The notes: generated by a model not told the origin, from the letters alone. A DNA stretch of 24,225 nt from CAZSWS01 sp964610765 (GCA_964610765.1 CAZSWS010000042.1:1-24225), one strand, 5' to 3'; counted from the first letter of the stretch, positions 15,976 to 23,853 are shown. Numbers and translations: made by a program.

Positions 15976-17439
15976 TCAGTCTAGTTTTTGATTAGCAAAT
16001 AATTCGTTTATAATTTCTTTATCGTCAAAGTGATGTTTTACACCTTTCACCTCCTGATAGTTTTCATGTCCTTTCCCGGCGATTAAGATGACATCTCCTT
16101 TTTTAGCAAGAGCTACTGCTGTCTTAATGGCCTGAAATCGATCCGTAATACTCAGTGTATGTTCTTTATCTGCATGGCTTAGTCCTGCTTCCATCTCAGT
16201 GATAATACTCTCCGGATCTTCAAAGCGAGGATTGTCTGAAGTCAACACCACTAGGTCACTTTGTTTGCTGGCTTCTTTAGCCATAATCGGGCGTTTGCCC
16301 TTGTCTCTATTACCACCAGCACCTACAACGGTGATGATTCGTCCTTTGCCATCCAGCACATCATGAATGCAAGTCAATACATTTGTCAGGGCATCGGGCG
16401 TATGTGCATAGTCTACTATGGCGGTATAGCCTTTAGGGGATTGTATTGTTTCGAATCTGCCGGATACGGGATGCAAATCACTTAAAGCAATCAGGGTTTT
16501 ATCCGGGTCTTCACCTAATTCAATGGCTGCTCCATAAACGGCTAGCAGATTGTATGCATTGAATTTTCCCACAAAACGCGTAATAATATCTTTGTTGTTG
16601 ATAAGCATTTCAGTTCCCTCGAAATGCGATTCCAGTATTTTTCCTTTATAGTCGGCAAGTACCCGCAGGGCATAGGTCTTTTTTCTTGACCGGGTGTTCT
16701 GAAGCATGACCATCCCGTTTTTATCATCGGCATTGGTCAATGCAAATGCGGCTTCAGGCAACTCGTCAAAAAAGAGCTTTTTGGCTTTGAGGTAATTCTC
16801 AAATGAGAGATGATAGTCTAAATGATCTCTCGTTAAATTACTAAAGACTCCTCCTGCAAATGTAAGACCACTGATTCGATGTTGATCGATAGCATGCGAA
16901 CTGACTTCCATAAACACATATTCACATCCGGCATCAGCCATCTGAGCAAGCAGGGCATAGAGCGTTTCTGAGTCAGGTGTTGTATGGGTTGTTGGCAGGC
17001 TGGTGTCGTTGATGTAATTGCATACCGTAGAAAGCAGCCCTACATGATAGCCTAACCGTTTGAAAAGTTCATAAAGTGAAGTCGCTATGGTCGTTTTACC
17101 ATTTGTTCCGGTAACGCCTACTAGCTTAAGTTTTTGTGAAGGGTGTTCGTACCATGCTGAAAGAACAAGCCCCAATGTGATAGCCGGATTGGCTACGGTA
17201 ACAAATGTGATGTTATAAGGCATAAGCTCCGGAACCTGCTCGCAAATGATGACGGTAGCACCTTGCTCAATAGCTTGTGGTATATAATCGTGCCCATCTG
17301 ATGAAATACCCTGTATAGCTACAAATACGTAGTCTGATTTGATCTTTCGCGAGTCAGCACTAACTCCCTTTATCTGTATATCTTTCTCTCCATATATGGA
17401 GATGGTTGAGATTGCGTTTAGTAATTTGGATAACTTCAT
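15976..17439 (-). CDS. murE: UDP-MurNAc-tripeptide synthetase MurE (meso-diaminopimelate type)
   Basis: 487 residues from ATG 17439; an in-frame TTG at 17448 three codons upstream is less likely. MurE adds the third stem-peptide residue to UDP-MurNAc-L-Ala-D-Glu. The ATP loop is GVTGTNGKTTIATS (Lys115), the carbamylated-Lys region contains NLTRDHLDYH, and the C-terminal domain has VDYAHTPDAL and VVGAGGNRDKGKRP. The substrate-specificity motif DNPR is present at about 402-405 (TSDNPRFEDP), which in the family marks meso-diaminopimelate users rather than lysine users. IAGKGHENYQ closes the domain. It starts 12 nt after the stop of the PBP gene. Confidence 0.97.
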   Translation of the reverse strand: MKLSKLLNAISTISIYGEKDIQIKGVSADSRKIKSDYVFVAIQGISSDGHDYIPQAIEQGATVIICEQVPELMPYNITFVTVANPAITLGLVLSAWYEHPSQKLKLVGVTGTNGKTTIATSLYELFKRLGYHVGLLSTVCNYINDTSLPTTHTTPDSETLYALLAQMADAGCEYVFMEVSSHAIDQHRISGLTFAGGVFSNLTRDHLDYHLSFENYLKAKKLFFDELPEAAFALTNADDKNGMVMLQNTRSRKKTYALRVLADYKGKILESHFEGTEMLINNKDIITRFVGKFNAYNLLAVYGAAIELGEDPDKTLIALSDLHPVSGRFETIQSPKGYTAIVDYAHTPDALTNVLTCIHDVLDGKGRIITVVGAGGNRDKGKRPIMAKEASKQSDLVVLTSDNPRFEDPESIITEMEAGLSHADKEHTLSITDRFQAIKTAVALAKKGDVILIAGKGHENYQEVKGVKHHFDDKEIINELFANQKLD

Positions 17440-17451
17440 ATTTATCAATTC

Positions 17452-19481
17452 TTACTTTAATGTGAGTGTGACGGTCTGCCCTTTCACAGCTTTGCTGCCG
17501 GGTGAGAGCGATTGAGTACGAACTTTCCCTGCACCGGAAATGTGAACTCGCAGCCCTGATTTCTCCATAAGGTAAAGTGCGTCTTTAGCTCCCATGCCTA
17601 CAACGTTTGGCACTAAATTGTCAATAACCTTACGACTGATTATCTGAATGTCTGTGGTGTCTGCGTGCGAGACGACCCATTGAGCGTCTATGGAATCGGT
17701 TTTGTAGTCAACTCCTAGCTTATTTAATACATATTTAATTGATTTACTCTCACCTCCTTTAACGTCTGGTACTAAGACAGCCGTAGAGTCTCTTTCTGTC
17801 TTCTTGATGTCAATAGGCATTTTGTTCGAATAGATTTTCTCGGCCAGGTTTCTGACTACTTCGCCCGACATCGTTCCTCCGGAAGGGTAGCCTATTCGGG
17901 GTCTTCGAATCACGCAGATAGCCGAGTAAACCGGTTTTTCTGCCGGGAAATATCCACAAAATGACACCTGATGTTGCTTGCCTTGTGCCGTGTAGCTACC
18001 TCCAACGGCAATCTGTGCCGTTCCTGTTTTACCGGCTATACGAATAGCATCTGAATGAGCCGGTTTGCCGGTTCCTTCTTCAACTACGCCCAATAACATG
18101 CCTTGAATATCTTTGATTGCCTGACTTGAGCTGATGGAAGATATGAGTACTTCCGGCTTAAAGACCTCGGAGACTTCTCCATTTCTCAGAATGCTTTTTG
18201 TAAAGAAAGGACGCATCATTTTTCCGTCGTTTGCAATCGCATTGAAAAAAGCCAAGGTGTTGATGGGAGGTATTTGCGTTTCATAGCCAAAAGACATCCA
18301 GGGAAGCGAAGTCTTAGACCAGTAGGGACTTTTTGTATCTCGAATTTTAGCACGTCCGGCTCCGGGTATTTCCAGTTTAAGGTCGGCATCCATTCCTACG
18401 CGTCGAAGTCCTTCGACAAATTTCTGAGGATCTTTTTCGTAGCCTTTGAGTATTACTTTAGCTACCCCGATATTAGATGAAAACCAAATAGATTTCTCTG
18501 CCGTAATCTCATGGTATCCTCCTCGATGCGAGTTGTGGTCGGTCATACGTGCACCTTTATACATGTAGATGCCGTTCCCTACATTGACTGAGTCGGTTGG
18601 TTTAACAACCCCATCATCTAGGGCTACCAGCATGGAAGCTACCTTGAATGTCGAACCGGGTTCAATCTCATCAGCTACTGCATGGTTTTTTGTTTCGGCA
18701 TATACACCTTCACGTATGCGTGCCATGTTAGTGATGGCTTTTATCTCACCGGTTTCCACCTCCATGACTACAACTGTTCCGGATTCGGCATCAATCTCTT
18801 TGAGTTTGTCTGTCAAGGCTTTTTCAGTGATGTCTTGAATGTCAATGTCAATGGTGGTGATAATATCTACCCCGTCGGTCGGGTCAACCATGGTTACTGT
18901 AGTCCATGTACCCCCCAGGCGTCTAACAGTTGCCAGTCCGGCTTCACCTCTTAAAAGAGAGTCATATTGTAATTCCAGTCCGTTCTTTCCTTTACTCAAC
19001 CCTCCGGCTTCAATCTCACCGTAAATGTCGCCAATCGTACGCGAAGCCAATGAGCCGTATGGCTTTTGNNNNNNNNNNNNNNNNNNNNNNNNNNNNNNNN
19101 NNNNNNNNNNNNNNNNNNNNNNNNNNNNNNNNNNNNNNNNNNNNNNNNNNNNNNNNNNNNNNNNNNNNGCAGAAAACCTTCTGCGCCAAAGTCGAAATAG
19201 GTGTAGTACATCGGAACGCTGGTGGCCATGAGTTCCCCATTTGCTGAATAAATACTTCCTCTGTTTGGATATACCAGCAGGTTGGGTCGTTTTTGTTGTT
19301 CAGCTACTTTAAGCCATTTATCCCGTTCGTTGAATATGGTGTTAGAAGCGCTGAAAATGATGCCAAAAGCCAGGAATAGAAGCCCTAAAACAACAATCGT
19401 ATATCGGCGTATGGATTTACGCTTAATATCGTCTCGTTCTTCTTGATTTTCGTCTTGAATATCTTCTATCGTTTCCTTCAT
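17452..19481 (-). CDS. ftsI: Septal class B penicillin-binding protein (FtsI/PBP3) with PASTA tail, interrupted by an assembly gap
   Basis: The N-terminal 104 residues (19481-19169) hold an acidic cytoplasmic segment, one TM helix (about 27-45) and PNRGSIYSANGELMATS, the class B PBP N-terminal hallmark. After 100 N (19069-19168) the protein resumes with QKPYGSLASRTIGDIYGE and runs 538 codons to the stop. The transpeptidase site is complete: SxxK as STFK (codons near 18654-18643), SSN in WFSSNIGVAKV, and KTGTAQ in IAGKTGTAQIAVG. The C-terminus carries one clear PASTA domain (VPNVVGMGAKDALYLMEKSG to the end), preceded by a weaker PASTA-like repeat starting VPDVKGGESKSI. It cross-links septal peptidoglycan with FtsW. 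The two halves lie in different frames if the gap is taken as 100 nt, so this is a gap-size error and not evidence of a pseudogene. Visible length is 642 residues; about 60-90 more are expected. Confidence 0.93.
19069..19168. other. Assembly gap (100 N) inside ftsI
   Basis: Exactly 100 N. The codon phase at the two edges requires a true length that leaves remainder 2 on division by 3, whereas 100 leaves 1, so the run is a placeholder. The missing part is the N-terminal non-catalytic (pedestal) region of the PBP. Confidence 0.95.
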
Positions 19482-19483
19482 GC

Positions 19484-19825
19484 TTATTTGTGTAACTTGT
19501 AAGGAGGTGTTTTGGCTCCTTCTAAATCCAGATTTTGCTCTTTTACCAATTGCTCAATTTGAGAGGGGCGACTGTTTCCTGTCAGCTCTGACGAAATTGA
19601 TAGATGCTCGTATTTCAAATCGGTCAATTGTTTTTGCAGTTTTTCTATTTCACGAAGTTTTTGAATGGCTGTATATCGATTGCCAATCAAAAAGAAAATC
19701 ATCAAAAGAGCCAGTATAATTACCTTCCCGTTCTTAGCTAGAAAGTCTTCCCTAAGTATATCACCACGTAATACGCTCCAAAAGCTGACTTTATATTCTT
19801 TTTTATTTTTAGTTTTCGCTGCCAT
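19484..19825 (-). CDS. FtsL-like cell division protein
   Basis: 113 residues with bitopic FtsL architecture: a basic cytoplasmic N-terminus (1-32), one TM helix (about 33-49, VIILALLMIFFLIGN), then a periplasmic coiled-coil stretch (about 52-83, AIQKLREIEKLQKQLTDLKY) and a short tail. In the divisome FtsL pairs with FtsB and FtsQ and activates FtsW/FtsI. Sequence similarity to proteobacterial FtsL is minimal; the call rests on topology, size and position between rsmH and ftsI, where FtsL is always found. It starts 16 nt after the rsmH stop and ends 2 nt before the ftsI start. It matches what Bacteroidetes genomes annotate as FtsL-like putative cell division protein. Confidence 0.85.
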   Translation of the reverse strand: MAAKTKNKKEYKVSFWSVLRGDILREDFLAKNGKVIILALLMIFFLIGNRYTAIQKLREIEKLQKQLTDLKYEHLSISSELTGNSRPSQIEQLVKEQNLDLEGAKTPPYKLHK

Positions 19826-19841
19826 TTTTTTATTCAGTCAT

Positions 19842-20756
19842 TCAATCCGGTTTCTTTTCGGCAATTCTTAATTTAGCACTTCTGCTGCGTGGGTTTTCAG
19901 CTAACTCTTCTTCTGTTGGTGTGATAACACGGTTGTTGATTAGCTTAAAGGGTGTTTGAAGATTTCCGAAGAAGTCTTTCTCCTCGATAGCTTCAAAATT
20001 TCCGGTCTTAAGAAAATTCTTAACTAGTCGATCCTCCAATGAATGGTAAGTCATAACAACCAATCTGCCACCGGGCTTCAAAACTTCCAGTGTTTGTGTC
20101 AGCATTTTACGCAGGGCACCCAACTCATCATTTACTTCTATTCGTAGTGCCTGAAAGAGTTGCGCCAATATTTTAGTTTGCTTAGCCCCTTTGTTTAAAA
20201 AAGGTTCAACGGTTTTTATAAAGTCTGAATTGGTAGCAAAAGGCTTCTCTTTACGGCTGCTGACAATCGATGAGGCTATCCTGCGGCTATTTTTTAATTC
20301 GCCATATTGATAAAATAGGGTAGCAAGCTGTTCTTCTTCGTATGTATTTAATACGTCGGCAGCAGTTATCCCTTTTCGGTTGTTCATGCGCATGTCAAGC
20401 GGACTTTCAAAGCGAAAGGAAAAGCCTCTTTCTTGCGAGTCGAAATGATGGGATGATACGCCTAGGTCGGCTAGTAGTCCGTCTATGGAAGATTCTTCAT
20501 AGTATTGCAGAAAGTTTTTTAAATACTTGAAGTTCGATTGTACAAAGGTGAAGCGAGAGTCATCAGGACTGTTAGCTATTGCATCAGCATCTTGGTCAAA
20601 TCCGTATAGACGGCCTCCTTTGCCTAATTGTTCTAGTATACCCCGTGAATGTCCGCCACCACCAAATGTTACATCAACATATATCCCGGACGGGTTAATA
20701 GACAACCCTTCCAGGCATTCTTTAAGCATGACTGGTATATGGTATGAAGTAATCAT
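19842..20756 (-). CDS. rsmH: 16S rRNA (cytosine1402-N4)-methyltransferase RsmH (MraW)
   Basis: 304 residues, full length. RsmH methylates N4 of C1402 in the 16S rRNA decoding centre using S-adenosylmethionine. Motifs: HIPVMLKECLEGL at the N-terminus (6-18), the SAM loop DVTFGGGGHSRGIL (28-41), YGFDQDADAI (51-60), LADLGVSSHHFDSQERGFSFR, DMRM, the LFQALRIEVNDEL helix, and the catalytic-domain VMTYHSLEDRLVK. It is the first gene of the dcw operon. The 281 nt upstream do not encode mraZ, the usual neighbour. Confidence 0.97.
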   Translation of the reverse strand: MITSYHIPVMLKECLEGLSINPSGIYVDVTFGGGGHSRGILEQLGKGGRLYGFDQDADAIANSPDDSRFTFVQSNFKYLKNFLQYYEESSIDGLLADLGVSSHHFDSQERGFSFRFESPLDMRMNNRKGITAADVLNTYEEEQLATLFYQYGELKNSRRIASSIVSSRKEKPFATNSDFIKTVEPFLNKGAKQTKILAQLFQALRIEVNDELGALRKMLTQTLEVLKPGGRLVVMTYHSLEDRLVKNFLKTGNFEAIEEKDFFGNLQTPFKLINNRVITPTEEELAENPRSRSAKLRIAEKKPD

Positions 20757-21037
20757 CTCGTTTGCTTCACTTAAAAGTTTAAAAAGTTGCTGAAAACTTA
20801 ATAATACTCGTTATTCTTTATTCAACCTCTTCTATTTAAGCTTTTGTTCTTTAGGGACTTACCTAGTTTTCTTTATTAAGCTTAAAAGATAACCTCTCGA
20901 AATTTATTACCTATCAGCAATACTGTATCGACTGATAATGAATAAATTCACGTAAAAATACATAATTTACTGACTCGTTCTGCCTATTTTAAGGGGTAAA
21001 GGGCAAAAAGTTATCAACAGGTAGGATGCTGATTGAC
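20757..21037. other. Upstream/leader region of the dcw operon
   Basis: 281 AT-rich nt between the SGNH hydrolase stop and the rsmH start, with no coding potential I could support on either strand. No exact TAnnTTTG box is present for rsmH; the nearest is TAAGTTTT (20800-20793 on the minus strand, 7 of 8 bases), about 37 nt before the ATG and lacking a -33 TTTG. A large dyad at 20901-20948 is listed separately. The repeats of a TGGG-type motif expected for MraZ binding are not seen. Confidence 0.5.
20901..20948. repeat. 48-bp imperfect inverted repeat upstream of the dcw operon
   Basis: Left arm 20901-20917 and right arm 20932-20948 are complementary at 14 of 17 positions: 8 perfect outer pairs (AATTTATT/AATAAATT), a 3x3 mismatch, then 6 inner pairs (TATCAG/CTGATA). 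The 14-nt centre contains a further small palindrome, ATAC-T-GTAT (20920-20928). No T-tract follows on either strand, so it is not a standard terminator. It could be an operator for a dimeric regulator or a leader-RNA structure. Confidence 0.6.
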
Positions 21038-21889
21038 CTATTCGGAGGCAGAAGCTTCTTTTTCTATAGCAATAGCCTGATAGATAGCTTTAGCCCAGAA
21101 TATACCTAAGTCTTCTGCACCTTGGATGGTTGGGTGGAGATAGAATGTTTCTACTTTCCCTCCTTTATCTTCAGGAATCAGGCGCGTTTCATAGTTTTCT
21201 TTAAAATAGGCGTAGCCATCCGTGTCGCCTTTGAATACTTTTTCGGGGTGACTAACTGCATATTCACTAACTAGCTGATCAATCTGGGGGAAATAGCTTG
21301 TAAGTCGTTCCGGATTATATTCCGGCGTGGTCGAACTGTACCAAATAGGATGATGAATAATATAGATTGCTTCAGGGTATAGCCGCATCAGCTCATTGAT
21401 AATTGTTTTTAAATTGCTGGCGTATGACTCTGCTGATACAGGGGTTCCGGTAGGTCCTTTGTCAGCACTGTCATTCGTCCCCAATACAATTGAAAAGATG
21501 AGTTGTGCACTTCGCTGAATGGATAAAGGGTCGGCTGCTTCCAGTACTTTTGGGAAAAAAGTATTGGTCTCGGGCAAAAAATCAACAGTTGTTTTCCCGG
21601 CATACCCCTGATTGGCATATTTGATGTTTGTGATTCCGGGTTGCTCTTTTAAATATGCTACCGCTTTGGCGGGTGGTGAGTTAAGTATCGGTTTTTCAAT
21701 GATTACACCTTGGGTTATGCTATTCCCAATAAATACAATGTTTAAGTATTTTTTAGTGGTTTGAGCTGTTAGCTGACCACTCATTAAGATGATAAGTAAT
21801 AAACTGATGTACCCGCTTTTTTTAAATCGGAACTGTTTGTTTCTTTTGCTTGTTTTATGCCACTTGCTATTCAACGCTTGATGTTTCAT
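21038..21889 (-). CDS. Secreted SGNH/GDSL-type hydrolase (esterase-like)
   Basis: 283 residues. A long basic n-region (1-24) precedes a hydrophobic signal core (about 25-43, ISLLLIILMSGQLTAQ), pointing to export. SGNH blocks: block I FIGNSITQG with nucleophile candidate Ser57, block II YANQGYAGKTTVDFLP (91-106) with its Gly, block III LGTNDSADKGP with Asn139, and block V FYLHPTIQGAEDLG with His252. In most SGNH enzymes an Asp lies three residues before the His; here that residue is Phe249. Such proteins in Bacteroides are often deacetylases or esterases for polysaccharide; the substrate here is unknown. The gene stands alone between the dcw operon and a divergent thioredoxin-like gene. Confidence 0.85.
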   Translation of the reverse strand: MKHQALNSKWHKTSKRNKQFRFKKSGYISLLLIILMSGQLTAQTTKKYLNIVFIGNSITQGVIIEKPILNSPPAKAVAYLKEQPGITNIKYANQGYAGKTTVDFLPETNTFFPKVLEAADPLSIQRSAQLIFSIVLGTNDSADKGPTGTPVSAESYASNLKTIINELMRLYPEAIYIIHHPIWYSSTTPEYNPERLTSYFPQIDQLVSEYAVSHPEKVFKGDTDGYAYFKENYETRLIPEDKGGKVETFYLHPTIQGAEDLGIFWAKAIYQAIAIEKEASASE

Positions 21890-21927
21890 AAGATACTGTT
21901 ATTGTACTATTAAAATATTCAATCAAA

Positions 21928-21935
21928 CAAATTTA
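21928..21935 (-). promoter_or_regulatory. Putative -7 promoter box for the SGNH hydrolase gene
   Basis: The minus strand reads TAAATTTG, an exact TAnnTTTG match, about 38 nt before the ATG at 21889. No TTTG is seen at the -33 distance. Confidence 0.42.
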
Positions 21936-21996
21936 CTGAATTATTACGCTTATCCCTATTTTTAACGCGAGTTTAAATAATCAGGTAAAATTAAGC

Positions 21997-22368
21997 ATGA
22001 AACCTATTAAATTGGCAACGAAAGATTTTATTATACGTGTGGGTGATGTATTAGCCACACACACAAATTGGACGATTAAAAGCAAACGACCCTGCATTGT
22101 GCTTTTTACAGCCTCTGCCTGCGACGCTTGTCAAATTGTCAAGCCTGTTCTAAGGAGGATTGCATTTGATTTAATTGCTCATGTAGACTTCTATGAAGTT
22201 GACCTGGATCAAGCTCCGGAGCTTGAGGAGGCGTTGGATATACGTCGGGTTCCTACACTGCTTTTTTGTAATCCATCTACCGATATGAAAGCTTCACTTA
22301 TAGGGAGTAGAGGAGAAGATGATTTACGTGATTTAATAGATGAGTTCCTTTTGGCAAAAAGAGCTTAA
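21997..22368 (+). CDS. Thioredoxin-fold protein with CDAC motif
   Basis: 123 residues from ATG 21997, no signal peptide, so probably cytoplasmic. The thioredoxin fold is visible as CIVLFTASACDACQIVKPVL (33-52) with the redox pair Cys42/Cys45, VDFYEVDLDQAPELEEALDI (63-82), and the cis-Pro strand VPTLLF (Pro86). The CxxC dipeptide is Asp-Ala instead of the Gly-Pro of thioredoxin 1, which should shift its redox potential. A third cysteine, Cys33, sits nine residues before the motif. It could be a thioredoxin-like reductase of a specific partner; the partner is not evident from neighbours. It is divergent from the SGNH gene and convergent with the DUF3256 gene, ending 7 nt from it. Confidence 0.85.
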   Translation: MKPIKLATKDFIIRVGDVLATHTNWTIKSKRPCIVLFTASACDACQIVKPVLRRIAFDLIAHVDFYEVDLDQAPELEEALDIRRVPTLLFCNPSTDMKASLIGSRGEDDLRDLIDEFLLAKRA

Positions 22369-22375
22369 CGCGTAT

Positions 22376-23008
22376 TTATTCAAATCGAGAAGCTTTCCAC
22401 ACATAAGTCCTGGGTGTGTCTTTTAAAAAAGCTGCCGCTTTTTGTTGCTCTTCCTTGTTTAAGTAGAGAGGGGTTGTATATTCAACCGTTAAGGTGTTGC
22501 TGTCTCCACTTAAACTGTATTTGAAAAGACACATATCTAATCGGGCTTGGATAAATTGAAAAGTCGGATCGTTTTTATCTATCTTTTCTTTGTAAAACCA
22601 CTCCGGACTTGTCGGAGTAAACATTCCATTATTGGCTATAGGTTCCCAGTCGGTGGTATAAAATGACAATTGACTGTCAGGCACAGGTCCGTAAGCTGTT
22701 CGAATTAGGCAAACGATGTGGGTGTTGTTGATAAGTGGTAGTAGTTTTATCTCTATCCGGCTTCTTTCGGTCACTTGAATCGCTATGAAATCATCCGTCA
22801 TTTCTTCCAATTTAGAATAGCCATTCATCAAGTTCTGCAAACGAGCTTCTTTCCCGCTTTTATGTAGGGCAATCAGGTCTTTACGCCAAGGCTCTTCCAG
22901 TTGTGGTATCATAGAGTCAGGCATAGACGTGAAAATTTTCTCGATTTCAGCACTTTGTGCGAAAAAAGGAAAAAGACAGCAGATTAGAACTAATAGAGTT
23001 TGCTTCAT
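22376..23008 (-). CDS. Exported DUF3256-type protein
   Basis: 210 residues. Residues 1-19 (MKQTLLVLICCLFPFFAQS) are a signal peptide, so the protein is likely periplasmic. The body matches my recollection of the Bacteroidetes-specific DUF3256 family: IEKIFTSMPDSMIPQLEE near the N-terminus, a repeated beta-strand pattern, VCLIRTAYGPVPDSQLSFY and the C-terminal KDTPRTYVWKASRF. No catalytic motif is recognisable and I assign no function. It lies 76 nt downstream of truA on the same strand with a good promoter of its own. Confidence 0.75.
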   Translation of the reverse strand: MKQTLLVLICCLFPFFAQSAEIEKIFTSMPDSMIPQLEEPWRKDLIALHKSGKEARLQNLMNGYSKLEEMTDDFIAIQVTERSRIEIKLLPLINNTHIVCLIRTAYGPVPDSQLSFYTTDWEPIANNGMFTPTSPEWFYKEKIDKNDPTFQFIQARLDMCLFKYSLSGDSNTLTVEYTTPLYLNKEEQQKAAAFLKDTPRTYVWKASRFE

Positions 23009-23031
23009 TCAATAACGATTTTTTGAGTTTC

Positions 23032-23065
23032 CAAATATACGCATATCCTTTTTAAACAACACAAA
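23032..23065 (-). promoter_or_regulatory. Putative Bacteroides promoter for the DUF3256-type gene
   Basis: On the minus strand TTTG at 23065-23062 and TATATTTG at 23039-23032 match the -33 and -7 consensus elements, with a 22-nt spacer (usual 19-21). The inferred start is about 15-20 nt before the ATG at 23008. This is the only site in the window where both elements are recognisable at near-normal spacing. Confidence 0.6.
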
Positions 23066-23084
23066 AAATAATAGGAAGCTTGTT

Positions 23085-23837
23085 TTATACATCAAAAATA
23101 TCCTCCGGATAGGCTACGTCATATAAGTAAAGAGCATGCCCCGGAGCTGAACTGCCGGCACTACATCGATTCTTTGCCTCTATGATTTGGCGAAATCCGT
23201 CCATATTTATTTTACCTCTCCCCACGTCAAAGAGTGTGCCGACAATGGCACGCACCATATTGCGTAAAAACCGATCGGCGGTAATGGTGAAAACCCATTT
23301 CCCATCTTCTTCTCTCCACCCTGCATGCATAATGCGGCAGTTGTTGGTTTTTGTATCTGTATGCAATTTGCTGAAGCTTGTAAAGTCGGTATATTCAAAT
23401 AATATGTCGCAAGCTTTGTTCATGGCTTCAAAGTCAAGAGCAAATGGAACCCGGTAGGCGAAGTTGAAGCAAAACGGGTCCTTTGTCATGGATATGACAT
23501 ATTTATACGTTCGTGAAATAGCATCGAAGCGCGCATGTGCATCGTTTTTAACCGGAATGATACGCCGAATAGCAATATCTTTGGGTAGCATGCGGTTTAG
23601 CTTGTGTACTAGCTGTATAGTGTCAGAGATGGGCTCATCCAACTCTATATGTGCGGGCATCAGTTGGGCGTGTACTCCGGCGTCTGTCCGTCCGGCACCT
23701 ACTACGGCTACCGGGTGGCGAAGAATGGTTGACAAAGCTGTTTCCAGCTGTTGTTGGATACTATCGCCGTTGGGTTGCACTTGCCAACCACTATAATTCG
23801 TTCCGTTATAACTGAGATATATAAAGTACCGCATCAT
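23085..23837 (-). CDS. truA: tRNA pseudouridine(38-40) synthase TruA
   Basis: 250 residues from ATG 23837; 23834 and 23852 are alternative ATG/in-frame starts, but the family begins near M-x-RYFIYL, favouring 23837. TruA converts U38-U40 in the tRNA anticodon arm to pseudouridine. Motifs: YNGTNYSGWQVQPN near the N-terminus, the catalytic GAGRTDAGVHA with the nucleophilic Asp (residue 52), HARFDAISRTYKY, and FLRNMVRAIVGTLFDVGRG near the C-terminus. Full length. It lies downstream of the peptide deformylase gene on the same strand, with a 185-nt gap. Confidence 0.97.
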   Translation of the reverse strand: MMRYFIYLSYNGTNYSGWQVQPNGDSIQQQLETALSTILRHPVAVVGAGRTDAGVHAQLMPAHIELDEPISDTIQLVHKLNRMLPKDIAIRRIIPVKNDAHARFDAISRTYKYVISMTKDPFCFNFAYRVPFALDFEAMNKACDILFEYTDFTSFSKLHTDTKTNNCRIMHAGWREEDGKWVFTITADRFLRNMVRAIVGTLFDVGRGKINMDGFRQIIEAKNRCSAGSSAPGHALYLYDVAYPEDIFDV

Positions 23838-23853
23838 TATTCTATTAACCACG

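Noticed and set aside
17440..17448. TTG start for murE three codons upstream
   Set aside because: The ATG at 17439 gives the usual MurE N-terminus and a better start codon.
19050..19050. TTG start for a separate 532-residue PBP
   Set aside because: The frame stays open upstream to the gap and encodes QKPYGSL, which belongs to the conserved class B PBP motif before ASRTIG.
17452..19481. ftsI as a frameshifted pseudogene
   Set aside because: The two frames meet only across 100 N of unknown real length; both sides carry intact conserved PBP sequence right up to the gap, so the frame change is explained by gap size.
21011..21019. DnaA-box-like TTATCAACA
   Set aside because: A single near-match with no cluster of boxes, no dnaA or dnaN and no AT-rich unwinding element context; likely chance.
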